A model generated the notes under the pieces. The model did not search any database. It was not told the DNA's origin and saw only the letters and a program-made list of their open reading frames with translations. Below are positions 7,849-14,117 of a stretch of DNA of 19,918 nt, piece after piece. The stretch comes from Alphaproteobacteria bacterium (GTDB lineage Bacteria; Pseudomonadota; Alphaproteobacteria; Rhizobiales; Xanthobacteraceae). Positions within the stretch are counted from its first letter, which is position 1; each line of letters opens with the position of its first letter. The translations under genes and the position numbers were made by a program. Where the stretch lies: assembly GCA_005884465.1 (NCBI GenBank), contig VAZH01000107.1:1-19918 (forward strand), read 5' to 3'.

Positions 7849-7868
7849 CGGCGGCATGCGTGCCGCCG
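7849..7868 (+). terminator. GC-rich hairpin after rpsR
   Basis: CGGCGGCA and TGCCGCCG pair perfectly over 8 bp around the loop TGCG, 10 nt past the rpsR stop. Only a weakly T-containing stretch follows (GTCAATCTTCAT), so termination would probably be partial. It could lower expression of the downstream membrane protein and L9 relative to S6 and S18, or protect the 3' end of the rpsF-rpsR message. Confidence 0.4.
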
Positions 7869-7934
7869 GTCAATCTTCATAAGGCTTCCGCGTCGTACGG
7901 TTGCCGATGGTTGGGGTTCTCACAAAACCTCTAA

Positions 7935-7951
7935 CCGCTCGAAAGGAGCGG
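7935..7951 (+). promoter_or_regulatory. Hairpin containing the ribosome binding site of the DUF2232 gene
   Basis: CCGCTC (7935-7940) and GAGCGG (7946-7951) pair perfectly around the loop GAAAG. The AAGGAG at 7943-7948, the only purine-rich site near the start, is half in the loop and half in the stem and lies 11 nt from the ATG. This should make initiation of the downstream gene weak. Confidence 0.4.
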
Positions 7952-7959
7952 GACAGCTG

Positions 7960-8934
7960 ATGATCGCGATCGTTCTTATTGCCATAGCCGCCGGCTCCGC
8001 GTCGGCCTTGATGTTCGCCTCGATCATCTCGGGCGCGCTGATTTCACTGCTGCTGTTTTACCTGGCGCCATTGCCGCTGATGGTGGTGGCGCTCGGATGG
8101 GGACCGCTCGGCGCCACCGTCGGCGGCATCGTCGCCGCGATCGGTCTCGGCGCGATCTTCGGCCTTCCCTATTGCATCGCCTTTGCCGTCACGGTCGCGC
8201 TGCCCGCCTGGTGGCTCGGACACCTCGCTCTGCTCGGACGTCCCATGACCAGCGGCGTCTCGCCGGGCAACGGCGCTTCGCCGGTTGCGCCTGATCTGGA
8301 ATGGTATCCGGTCGGCCGCATCCTGCTCTGGATATCAGGCTTTGCCGCGTTGACGACGATGGCGGCGCTGCTCACGCTTGGCACTGACGCCGCCGCCATC
8401 GCCGGCGCTCTGCGGCGGGGCTTGCTACGTATGCTCGGTCCCCGCGAGGCGTCGTCAACCGACGGGGCCGAACAATGGATCGACGCTGTAGTGACGATCG
8501 CGCCGGCCGCGGCCGCTATCGTCGCGATGATGACGCTGACGCTCAATCTCTGGCTCGCCGCAAAAATCACGGCGACATCAGGACGATTGCACCGTCCCTG
8601 GCCCGACCTGAAGAGCGCTGCTCTGCCGCCGATGACGCTCGTGGCGCTATGCGCTGCAATTGCGTTCTGCTTTACCGGCGGGCTGCTAGCGATCCTGGCA
8701 CTGATCGTGACCGCCGCCTTGATGGTGGCTTACGGGCTCACGGGCTTTGCCGTGCTGCATACGTTGACGCTGGCGTTGAAAAGTCGCGCGCTTTGGCTCG
8801 GTTGCACCTACGCCATCATGGTGGTGTTCGGCTGGCCTGTCCTGGCGATGGTGGTTCTCGGTCTCGCCGACGCTATTTTCGGATTTCGTCAACGCTATCT
8901 GCGAGGCAGGCCACCGCCCCTCCCCGCATCCTGA
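7960..8934 (+). CDS. DUF2232 family integral membrane protein
   Basis: This 324-residue protein is strongly hydrophobic, with about eight predicted membrane segments near residues 3-34, 36-58, 60-91, 119-141, 173-202, 225-251, 252-272 and 278-306. A polar loop falls at about 93-116 and another at 151-172. The C-terminus is basic and proline-rich (RQRYLRGRPPP). Its position between rpsR and rplI is where alphaproteobacteria usually keep a DUF2232 (YybS-like) protein, and that context is part of my assignment. The function of the family is not established. It has weak translation signals (a long ribosome-site spacing inside a hairpin), as might be expected of a membrane protein embedded in a highly expressed ribosomal operon. 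No catalytic motif is visible. Confidence 0.85.
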   Translation: MIAIVLIAIAAGSASALMFASIISGALISLLLFYLAPLPLMVVALGWGPLGATVGGIVAAIGLGAIFGLPYCIAFAVTVALPAWWLGHLALLGRPMTSGVSPGNGASPVAPDLEWYPVGRILLWISGFAALTTMAALLTLGTDAAAIAGALRRGLLRMLGPREASSTDGAEQWIDAVVTIAPAAAAIVAMMTLTLNLWLAAKITATSGRLHRPWPDLKSAALPPMTLVALCAAIAFCFTGGLLAILALIVTAALMVAYGLTGFAVLHTLTLALKSRALWLGCTYAIMVVFGWPVLAMVVLGLADAIFGFRQRYLRGRPPPLPAS

Positions 8935-8982
8935 ACCCTAACCAACTCAACGACTTAATCTGATCACCTAAGGAGAACGAAT

Positions 8983-9585
8983 ATGGAAGTCATTCTGCTG
9001 GAACGTGTCGCCAAGCTCGGCCAGATGGGCGAAGTGGTCCGCGTCAAGGACGGATTTGCCCGCAATTTTCTTTTGAAGCGCGGCAAGGCGCTGCGCGCCA
9101 CCGCAGACAATCGCGCCAGGTTCGACGGCATGAAGGCCGAACTCGAAGCCCGCAACTTGAAAGCCAAGGCCGAGGCCACCAAGGTCGCGGAAAAGATCGA
9201 TGGCCGCAACGTCATGGTGCTGCGTCAGGCCTCCGAAAGCGGTCAGTTGTTCGGATCGGTAACCGTTCGCGACATCATCGCCTCGTTTGAGAGCGATGGG
9301 GTCGCCATCAGCCGCAGCCAGATCATGCTGGACGCGCCGATCAAGACCATCGGCAAGCACAACATCGCCATCGCCGTGCATCCGGAGGTCGAGGTCAGCG
9401 TGACCGTCACCGTCGCGCGAAGCGCCGATGAGGCCGAACGCATCAAACGCGGCGAAGACATCTCTACCCGTCAGGAAGATCAGGACGCGGCCGCCGAAGC
9501 GATCGCCGCCGCCGGCGAATTCTTCGATCCCGAGGCCCGCCGCGACGATGTCGAGCCGAAGGCGGAGCCAGCATCAGACAAGTAA
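8983..9585 (+). CDS. rplI: Large ribosomal subunit protein bL9
   Basis: This 200-residue protein binds 23S rRNA at the base of the L1 stalk. The N-terminal domain [21 protein letters not shown] (with [13 protein letters not shown]) is followed by the long connecting helix (about 41-75) and the C-terminal domain containing [12 protein letters not shown] (87-98) and [17 protein letters not shown] (120-136). Compared with E. coli L9 (149 residues) there is a C-terminal acidic extension of about 50 residues, common in Rhizobiales. AAGGAG lies 7 nt before the ATG. It closes the operon; a strong hairpin follows 34 bp later. Confidence 0.98.
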   Translation: MEVILLERVAKLGQMGEVVRVKDGFARNFLLKRGKALRATADNRARFDGMKAELEARNLKAKAEATKVAEKIDGRNVMVLRQASESGQLFGSVTVRDIIASFESDGVAISRSQIMLDAPIKTIGKHNIAIAVHPEVEVSVTVTVARSADEAERIKRGEDISTRQEDQDAAAEAIAAAGEFFDPEARRDDVEPKAEPASDK

Positions 9586-9617
9586 CGCGGGCTACCGGTT
9601 ACATATAATTGTACTGC

Positions 9618-10097
9618 TCAAGCCCGGCCTGTCAGGCCGGGCTTGGTGATTCTCGCTGGCGCTTTTTCGTCGAGCATTGCAATCGAGGCCAATGCCGTTG
9701 CGGTGTGTTTCTCGATTCCGTCGATCACGCAAAACACATCCGCACCGACCACCGCGACCTGGCGTCCGGGCTTGATCACGCGCGCGCGGCAGATCAGGCG
9801 ATCGCCTGAGGCCGGCGACAACAAATTTAACTTGTATTCTGCCGTCAGCGCCGGCTGGCCGCGCGACGTCGCCGCGGCAATCGTGGTGGCATTGTCCACC
9901 AGGAAAGCCGTGACGCCGCCGTGAAACAAGCCATTCTGCTGCAACAGCTCTGGCCGCCGATCGACCACAAGCGTGCATGATCCACGTTTCAGTTCGGAAA
10001 GCTCCGCACCGATATGATTCATGAATCCCTGCTGGCCAACGCTGTCGCGGATTGTCTTTGCGATCGGCGTGAAATCCGGGTCGAAGTCCGCGGTCAC
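9618..10097 (-). CDS. PaaI-type hotdog-fold acyl-CoA thioesterase
   Basis: This 159-residue protein has the single hotdog fold of the PaaI/4HBT group, which hydrolyses acyl-CoA thioesters in the cytoplasm. The signature is QQNGLFHGGVTAFLVDNA at about 53-70, with N55, the HGG turn and D68 as likely catalytic and helix-capping elements; GFMNHIGAEL before it and LTAEYKLNLLSPASGDRL after it are also typical. I chose the GTG at 10097 because its GTGA overlaps the TGA of the TetR gene, the usual mark of translational coupling, and the family starts near here. The open frame extends upstream to 10310, but only opposite TetR coding sequence in another frame. The substrate is unknown. Co-regulation with a TetR repressor suggests an acyl-CoA-responsive detoxification or degradation step; this is inference. 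Confidence 0.88.
   Translation of the reverse strand: MTADFDPDFTPIAKTIRDSVGQQGFMNHIGAELSELKRGSCTLVVDRRPELLQQNGLFHGGVTAFLVDNATTIAAATSRGQPALTAEYKLNLLSPASGDRLICRARVIKPGRQVAVVGADVFCVIDGIEKHTATALASIAMLDEKAPARITKPGLTGRA
9619..9645. terminator. Terminator hairpin shared by rplI and the convergent thioesterase gene
   Basis: CAAGCCCGGCC and GGCCGGGCTTG pair perfectly over 11 bp around TGTCA. It lies between two converging genes and could work in both directions. Neither side has a clean T-tract, so efficiency is uncertain. The hairpin overlaps the stop and the last eight codons of the minus-strand thioesterase gene (positions 9618-9644). Confidence 0.7.
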
Positions 10098-10702
10098 GGC
10101 AGGCTTTCCGTTTTCTGAACGGGTTCCGGAGCGACCAGCGCACGGATCGCGCAGGCAATCAGAAGATCGGCCTGGTGCCGTGGATCGCTGCGGTCGCGAC
10201 CCGACAGCCACGCACGGCAGAAAATCTGCGCAGGTCCGATGATCTGGCTGAAAAAGACCGTCGACGGCATGGGCAATAGTTCGCCGCGGGCAATCAGGGG
10301 CGCGCGCCAACGCTCGATGCCCTCAGCGAGACGCGAATTTTGGGTGCGCTGCGCATCGCGAACAGTTTCGGTCCATTCGCTGCGCGATATCTCGAACAGA
10401 TAGCGCGCTTCGCGCCGGTTGTTCACCACCCACTCCAGATGTGTGCGGATCAAGCGGCCGATACCGTCCCGGGCGCTCAAGGAAGGATCGACAGCCGCGA
10501 CCACCGCGGCGTGATAGTGCTGCAGCAGTTCCAGAAACAGGGTGCCTGCCAGCTCCTTCTTTGATCCGAAGAAATGGAAGAAGCTGCCGTTTGAGGCCCG
10601 CGCCCCGCTGCGAATGGCGGCAACGGTCGCGCCCTCAAACCCCTCGCGATCGAACACCGCCAATCCGGCGGCCAACAGATCCTCACGCGCGCGCGCAACC
10701 AT
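10094..10702 (-). CDS. TetR/AcrR family transcriptional regulator
   Basis: This 202-residue protein has an N-terminal TetR helix-turn-helix: LAVFDREGFEGATVAAI at 14-30, then SGARASNGSFFHFFGSKKEL at 32-51. The C-terminal two thirds are helical and variable, as usual for the ligand-binding part. It overlaps the start of the thioesterase gene by the shared GTGA, so the two form an operon. A perfect palindrome overlaps the predicted promoter just upstream, which argues for autorepression that would also control the thioesterase. The inducer cannot be read from the sequence; an acyl-CoA or fatty acid is a reasonable guess from the partner gene. The ribosome binding site is weak (GAGAAA). Confidence 0.93.
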   Translation of the reverse strand: MVARAREDLLAAGLAVFDREGFEGATVAAIRSGARASNGSFFHFFGSKKELAGTLFLELLQHYHAAVVAAVDPSLSARDGIGRLIRTHLEWVVNNRREARYLFEISRSEWTETVRDAQRTQNSRLAEGIERWRAPLIARGELLPMPSTVFFSQIIGPAQIFCRAWLSGRDRSDPRHQADLLIACAIRALVAPEPVQKTESLP

Positions 10703-10729
10703 GATTGTTTCTCGACTTCCGCGTAGATC

Positions 10730-10761
10730 GTTACTCTAGAGTAACACTCTAGAAGGGTCAA
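10730..10761 (-). promoter_or_regulatory. Promoter and palindromic operator of the TetR-thioesterase operon
   Basis: A perfect 16-bp palindrome GTTACTCTAGAGTAAC lies at 10730-10745. An additional copy of the half-element ACTCTAGA occurs at 10746-10753, 13 bp from the copy in the palindrome (10733-10740). On the minus strand, TTGACC (10761-10756), a 17-bp spacer and TAGAGT (10738-10733) form a plausible promoter. The palindrome covers the -10 and part of the spacer, so a bound TetR dimer would block RNA polymerase. The start would be about 24 nt before the ATG. Confidence 0.65.
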
Positions 10762-10798
10762 GTCGATCGCGTTTCGGAAATCCGCTTCTTGCGCAAAC

Positions 10799-11800
10799 CT
10801 ATTGGGAGATTGGCGGCGCGGGCGGCCCAGCGGGGGCAATTGGCGGCGCGGGCGGCACGGAAGCCGTCACCGCAGGCGGCGCAGGCTGCACCGGGGGCGG
10901 CGCCGGCGGTTCGGGTGCCGGCTCCGGCATGCCGCTTGAGACCGCAGCAGACACCGCTGGGTCCGTCGGCGCGGGTGTGACGGGAGGAACCGGATCGGCC
11001 CGCAGTGTCGGGCTCTCGCCGCTGCCCGTCTCCTTCGGTGCCTCGATTTTTGCCTCAGACGTGCCTTCGCCAGATGGCTTGGTACCCTCGGGTTTGCTGT
11101 CCCCGTCCTTCGCGGTTTCGCTGGCGGACGCCCCGTCTTTCACCGCCTCGCCCTTTGGTGCTTCTTCCTTGCCGGCGTCGGGCGTTGCAGCATCAGTTTT
11201 GGCAGCGTCGATTCTGGCAGCCTCGGATTTGGGCGGTTCTTCGGCGCCGGGCTTGCCTCGCTTGCTCAGCTTCGCTCTTGCGGCATCGGGGGCCTCCCCC
11301 GGGCGTGCCAGCCGCTTGGCGTTACGGCCGGGCTGTCCGGGCTCGGCCGAAAGTCCGCCGGAATCGGGCCTCGCGGCCGGACGCGGCTCGGCATCAGGCC
11401 TGACAGCCTGTTGCGTTAACGGCGCCGGGGGGCGCAGCCTGCGGCCAAAGCGATCGAGCTGGTCGGGCAAAGTGGCGGGCGTGGCCTGCGAGTCCTTGGC
11501 TTGCTTGGGCTGGGCACTGATATGGCGGGTGTCGGCCGCCCCATTCGATACCAGAAAGGCGCTGAGCAGGGAGGCCATGTCACCGCTGGTGGTGTAATGC
11601 TGGCGCAGGAAGCCTGGCAGGGATCCGGCCGGCACGGTCCTCAACAGACCCCGTGGGCTCTTGTGGCAGGCACTGCAAGTACCCGCGAAAATCTGCGAGG
11701 GGCTCTTGCCGGCCTCGAGATTTTGCGCCTGCACCGGGATCACCGCGAAACAGCCGATCAGAAGCGTCACCGTCGCTAAACTGAGCGCTCGGCTCAACAT
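10799..11800 (-). CDS. Secreted or lipid-anchored monohaem c-type cytochrome with long disordered tail
   Basis: This 333-residue protein has a signal sequence (MLSRALSLATVTLLIGCF...VQAQ). Cleavage after AQA-type residues near 25 would give a soluble periplasmic protein, but LIGC at 14-17 also fits a lipobox. One haem-binding motif CSACH is at 42-46. M75 in SGDMASLL is a possible axial ligand. The recognisable domain ends by about residue 85. The rest is low complexity: a Lys/Ala/Glu/Asp-rich stretch (about 165-250) and a Pro/Ala-rich end with repeated PPAPP. I chose the ATG at 11800, with GGAG 7 nt upstream and a signal peptide directly after it, over a GTG at 11863. It is divergent from cfa. 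The partner in electron transfer is unknown, and I do not recognise a named gene. Confidence 0.8.
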   Translation of the reverse strand: MLSRALSLATVTLLIGCFAVIPVQAQNLEAGKSPSQIFAGTCSACHKSPRGLLRTVPAGSLPGFLRQHYTTSGDMASLLSAFLVSNGAADTRHISAQPKQAKDSQATPATLPDQLDRFGRRLRPPAPLTQQAVRPDAEPRPAARPDSGGLSAEPGQPGRNAKRLARPGEAPDAARAKLSKRGKPGAEEPPKSEAARIDAAKTDAATPDAGKEEAPKGEAVKDGASASETAKDGDSKPEGTKPSGEGTSEAKIEAPKETGSGESPTLRADPVPPVTPAPTDPAVSAAVSSGMPEPAPEPPAPPPVQPAPPAVTASVPPAPPIAPAGPPAPPISQ

Positions 11801-11964
11801 TCCTATTCTCCAGATGCGGTAATTCGCTTCCAACGCCTTTATCCGGCACCGGGCGGCGGTCACCTTTTAGCCGATTATGCCGCGAATGGAAGCGGACATA
11901 TGACGCAACCGCGCGAACGCGCCGTTTGGGAATATCCGCTGTGTGAACAATGCAGTAGCGCGAT

Positions 11965-11989
11965 GGAACCGTCACCCCTATGATCTGTT
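11965..11989 (+). promoter_or_regulatory. Candidate stress-sigma (EcfG-like) promoter of cfa
   Basis: GGAAC at 11965-11969 is followed after 16 bp by TGTT at 11986-11989. The general stress response sigma factor EcfG of alphaproteobacteria recognises GGAAC-N16/17-CGTT, so one base of the -10 differs. A start near 11996 would give a leader of about 80 nt and would exclude the upstream in-frame GTG (11943) and probably the ATG (11994) as starts of cfa. Confidence 0.3.
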
Positions 11990-12077
11990 TGAGATGCTCG
12001 GGGACCGTTCTGTCCCGTGCGCGTCGAGTGTGACGGCCGGTACGTTAGCCGCTGCGGGATCGCTCTTGGTGGTTTCG

Positions 12078-13328
12078 ATGGACCGTTTGTTGCGGTATTT
12101 CCTGAAGCAGTTCATTCGCCGCGGCTCGATGACGTTCACGACCGCAAGCGGGGCAAAGTTCACCTGCGGCGACGGGACCGGCGAACCGGTCTCTGCGCGA
12201 TTCCTGACCACCGATGGCGAACGCAGGATTCTTTTGAACCCGGAGCTTGCGCTGGGCGAACTTTACATGGAAGGCACTTTCGTCGTCGAGAGGGGCTCCA
12301 TTGCGGACGTGCTGGCGATCCTGCTCGATCAACCCGAAATATTACCGCGCTGGGCCAAGCTGCAGTGGTGGCTGCGCTATCTTGTCAGGCATGCCCGCCA
12401 GTTCAATCCGCGCGGACGATCGAAAAACAATGTCGCGCGCCATTACGACCTGGACGGGCGCCTCTACTCCCTCTTCCTCGATGCCGACAAGCAGTACAGC
12501 TGCGCCTATTTTGAAACGCCGGATACATCGCTTGACGATGCCCAACTCGCCAAGAAGCGGCATCTCGCCGCGAAGCTGTTCATCGGGCACGGCGACCGCG
12601 TACTTGACATCGGCTCCGGTTGGGGAGGTCTTGGCCTGTATCTGGCCGAAATGACCGGCGCCAATGTCACTGGCATCACCCTCTCGACCGAACAGTTGCA
12701 GGTATCCAACGAGCGCGCGGCTGAGAAAAACCTGACGCGGTCGGCGAAGTTTTTCCTCGAGGATTATCGCGACGTTTCCGGGCCGTTCGACCGCATCGTC
12801 TCAGTGGGCATGTTCGAGCACGTCGGGGTCGACTTCTACGAGACCTACTTCCGGCGCTGCGGTGAACTTCTCACCGACGACGGCATCATGATACTGCATT
12901 CGATCGGCCGTTCGAATGGGCCCGACGTCACCAATCCCTGGATCACGAGATATATTTTTCCCGGCGGCTACATCCCGGCGCTTTCCGAAGTGATCCCCGC
13001 GATCGAGCGCGCCGGGCTTCTGGTCTGCGACATCGAAATATTGCGGCTGCACTATGCGGATACGCTGAAAGCGTGGCGCGAGCGATTCATGGCGCGGCGC
13101 GAGGAAGCGGTGCAGCTCTATGACGAGCGCTTTGCAAGGATGTGGGAATTTTACCTGGCGTGCTCGGAAATGTCGTTCCGCAAGCAGAACCTGATGAATT
13201 TCCAAATCCAGCTCACCAAACGCCAGGGCGCGGTGCCGATGACGCGCGATTACATCGGGCACGAAGAAGCCAAATTGCGTGGGATCGAGCGCGGCAAGCG
13301 TCCCCGGCTGCAAATTGCGGGCGAATAG
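12078..13328 (+). CDS. cfa: Cyclopropane-fatty-acyl-phospholipid synthase family protein
   Basis: This 416-residue SAM-dependent methyltransferase is predicted to add a methylene group to unsaturated acyl chains of membrane phospholipids. The SAM-binding motif VLDIGSGWGGLGLYLAE is at 175-191. Residues matching the E. coli active site are visible: C142 in YSCAYFE, E247-H248 in GMFEHVG, H274 in ILHSIG and Y326 in LHYADTL. RYIFPGGYIP (291-300) is also characteristic. The ATG at 12078 matches where the family starts (MDRLLRYFLKQFIRRG). The frame is open back to 11943 without recognisable sequence. The ribosome binding site is weak. It may be under stress control, given the motif upstream. A methyltransferase making other modified lipids cannot be excluded within this family. 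Confidence 0.92.
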   Translation: MDRLLRYFLKQFIRRGSMTFTTASGAKFTCGDGTGEPVSARFLTTDGERRILLNPELALGELYMEGTFVVERGSIADVLAILLDQPEILPRWAKLQWWLRYLVRHARQFNPRGRSKNNVARHYDLDGRLYSLFLDADKQYSCAYFETPDTSLDDAQLAKKRHLAAKLFIGHGDRVLDIGSGWGGLGLYLAEMTGANVTGITLSTEQLQVSNERAAEKNLTRSAKFFLEDYRDVSGPFDRIVSVGMFEHVGVDFYETYFRRCGELLTDDGIMILHSIGRSNGPDVTNPWITRYIFPGGYIPALSEVIPAIERAGLLVCDIEILRLHYADTLKAWRERFMARREEAVQLYDERFARMWEFYLACSEMSFRKQNLMNFQIQLTKRQGAVPMTRDYIGHEEAKLRGIERGKRPRLQIAGE

Positions 13329-13660
13329 GCCGGCGCAGGCAGTCCAAAATCTAATTTCGCAGGCCGTATTGAGAACCGCAATAAGGGTATGGCGATGCCG
13401 GCCGTGCCAACTGCGCGCTCACCGCGGTCAGTACCGATCGATCGATGGGCAGCGCGCGGAATTCCGGGCGAGAGATTTCTTCCATCGCCTCAACCAGCAT
13501 CGATAGCCATGATTTTTGGCCGCCTCCCGCTCGCCATGACTGCAGTTGCTGGCCCATCGCCTTGTCTTGCCTAAACCGGCCTCCCTGAATCCTGTTGTTA
13601 CCAACCCGGAAGTTACCAACCCGTTCCGGACGACCATGCCGCAAAGAAAAACCGGAGAGA
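13329..13660. other. Gap after cfa, with direct repeats and one doubtful small ORF
   Basis: No strong terminator is visible after cfa. On the minus strand an ORF from an ATG at 13557 to 13351 would encode 68 residues (beginning MGQQLQSWRAGGGQKSW and containing MLVEAMEEISRPEF). Its third-position GC is lower than that of the flanking genes and the ribosome binding site is poor, so I leave it uncalled; I put it at roughly one in four of being real. CGATCGATCG near 13436 is a short palindrome. Two exact GTTACCAACCCG copies are listed separately. Confidence 0.4.
13597..13623. repeat. Two 12-bp direct repeats, 15-bp period
   Basis: GTTACCAACCCG occurs at 13597-13608 and again at 13612-13623, separated by GAA. 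An inverted pair CCGGAA/TTCCGG (13606-13611 and 13624-13629) overlaps the second copy. The arrangement looks like a pair of binding sites about one and a half helical turns apart, about 90-110 bp before the small ORF at 13710. The bound factor is unknown. Confidence 0.6.
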
Positions 13661-13676
13661 TGTGACTTGCTTCACA
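13661..13676. promoter_or_regulatory. CRP/FNR-family-type palindrome
   Basis: TGTGA (13661-13665), six bases CTTGCT, and TCACA (13672-13676) match the classical CRP half-sites exactly with the right spacing. It lies 33 bp before the start of the small Flp-like ORF, about where a class II activator or a repressor would bind. A -35-like TTGCTT sits inside it, but the -10 region is weak (TTTGCT), as expected of an activator-dependent promoter. Confidence 0.45.
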
Positions 13677-13709
13677 AAAGGGCCGGCCGATTTGCTCTAA
13701 CCTTGGGGA

Positions 13710-13832
13710 ATGATCGAGAAAACCTACCATTCAACGTTCGACCCGACAGCCGGCATCGCCACCGACTACGCGTTGATCGCGGGCGGCGTCGCAGCGACCC
13801 TGATTGCGCTGACCTATCTCATTCTGATTTAG
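13710..13832 (+). CDS. Small Flp-pilin-like membrane peptide
   Basis: This 40-residue ORF starts with ATG and has GGGG just upstream. The N-terminal 14 residues are polar (MIEKTYHSTFDPT). They are followed by a glycine and a continuous hydrophobic helix: GIATDYALIAGGVAATLIA and a short LTYLILI end. The segment resembles the conserved start of type IVb (Flp) pilins, G-ATAIEYGLIA, with Asp-Tyr in place of Glu-Tyr and one residue less between glycine and acid. It lacks the usual extra 10-15 C-terminal residues. Codon use is GC-rich at third positions, like the neighbours. A CRP-type box precedes it. Its stop overlaps that of a convergent small ORF. No tad/cpa pilus genes are nearby, so it may be a stand-alone single-pass peptide. 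Confidence 0.5.
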   Translation: MIEKTYHSTFDPTAGIATDYALIAGGVAATLIALTYLILI

Positions 13833-13987
13833 ATCAACGCTGAGATCGCCTTCCGGAAGCCGTCTTCCCCGATGGGTATGCCCGCACGGCGAAAGGTTCG
13901 GTCTGTGCCGCAGTTTTGGGGTGTTCCCTGTAGCCAGCGGCGGATATCGCTCGATTTCACCGGAAACTCCGTCAAGCGCCAATCCAT
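13829..13987 (-). CDS. Hypothetical small protein, 52 residues
   Basis: I do not recognise this protein. From the ATG at 13987 it encodes a soluble, basic peptide starting MDWRLTEFPVKSSDIRRW and ending GEDGFRKAISALI. Third-position GC is about 70 percent, similar to its neighbours. Its TAA overlaps the TAG of the convergent Flp-like ORF, a compact arrangement more usual for two real genes than for chance. Against it, there is no clear ribosome binding site. The frame stays open upstream, with another ATG at 14014 inside the 26-bp inverted repeat and a further start at 14152 within dnaB. The short SDIRRW...FRKAI pattern could be a helical DNA- or protein-binding element, but this is speculation. 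Confidence 0.35.
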   Translation of the reverse strand: MDWRLTEFPVKSSDIRRWLQGTPQNCGTDRTFRRAGIPIGEDGFRKAISALI

Positions 13988-13998
13988 CGTACAGTCGT

Positions 13999-14024
13999 GA
14001 TTCACACATGACATTGTGTGAATC
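13999..14024. promoter_or_regulatory. Perfect 26-bp inverted repeat upstream of dnaB
   Basis: GATTCACACA (13999-14008) and TGTGTGAATC (14015-14024) are exact inverted copies around TGACAT. It lies 93 bp before dnaB and 11 bp before the possible start of the minus-strand 52-residue ORF. Its size and symmetry suit an operator for a dimeric repressor; as RNA it would form a 10-bp stem. There is no T-tract on either side, so a terminator is unlikely. Confidence 0.6.
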
Positions 14025-14117
14025 GGGCATAAGGCGCGTTCGCGCTTCCGCTGTGCTCGGGAGTGGCGCTTTATCGCCGCCCCGCATCCGACAAAGTTAC
14101 ACCGACACTCGAGAATT

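Noticed and set aside
9618..10310. A 230-residue form of the thioesterase
   Set aside because: The extra 71 residues lie opposite nothing conserved and inside TetR coding sequence in another frame; the GTG at the GTGA overlap is the natural start.
11943..12077. A 45-residue N-terminal extension of the cyclopropane synthase protein
   Set aside because: It is not part of the family, starts with GTG without a ribosome binding site, and would lie upstream of the candidate promoter start.
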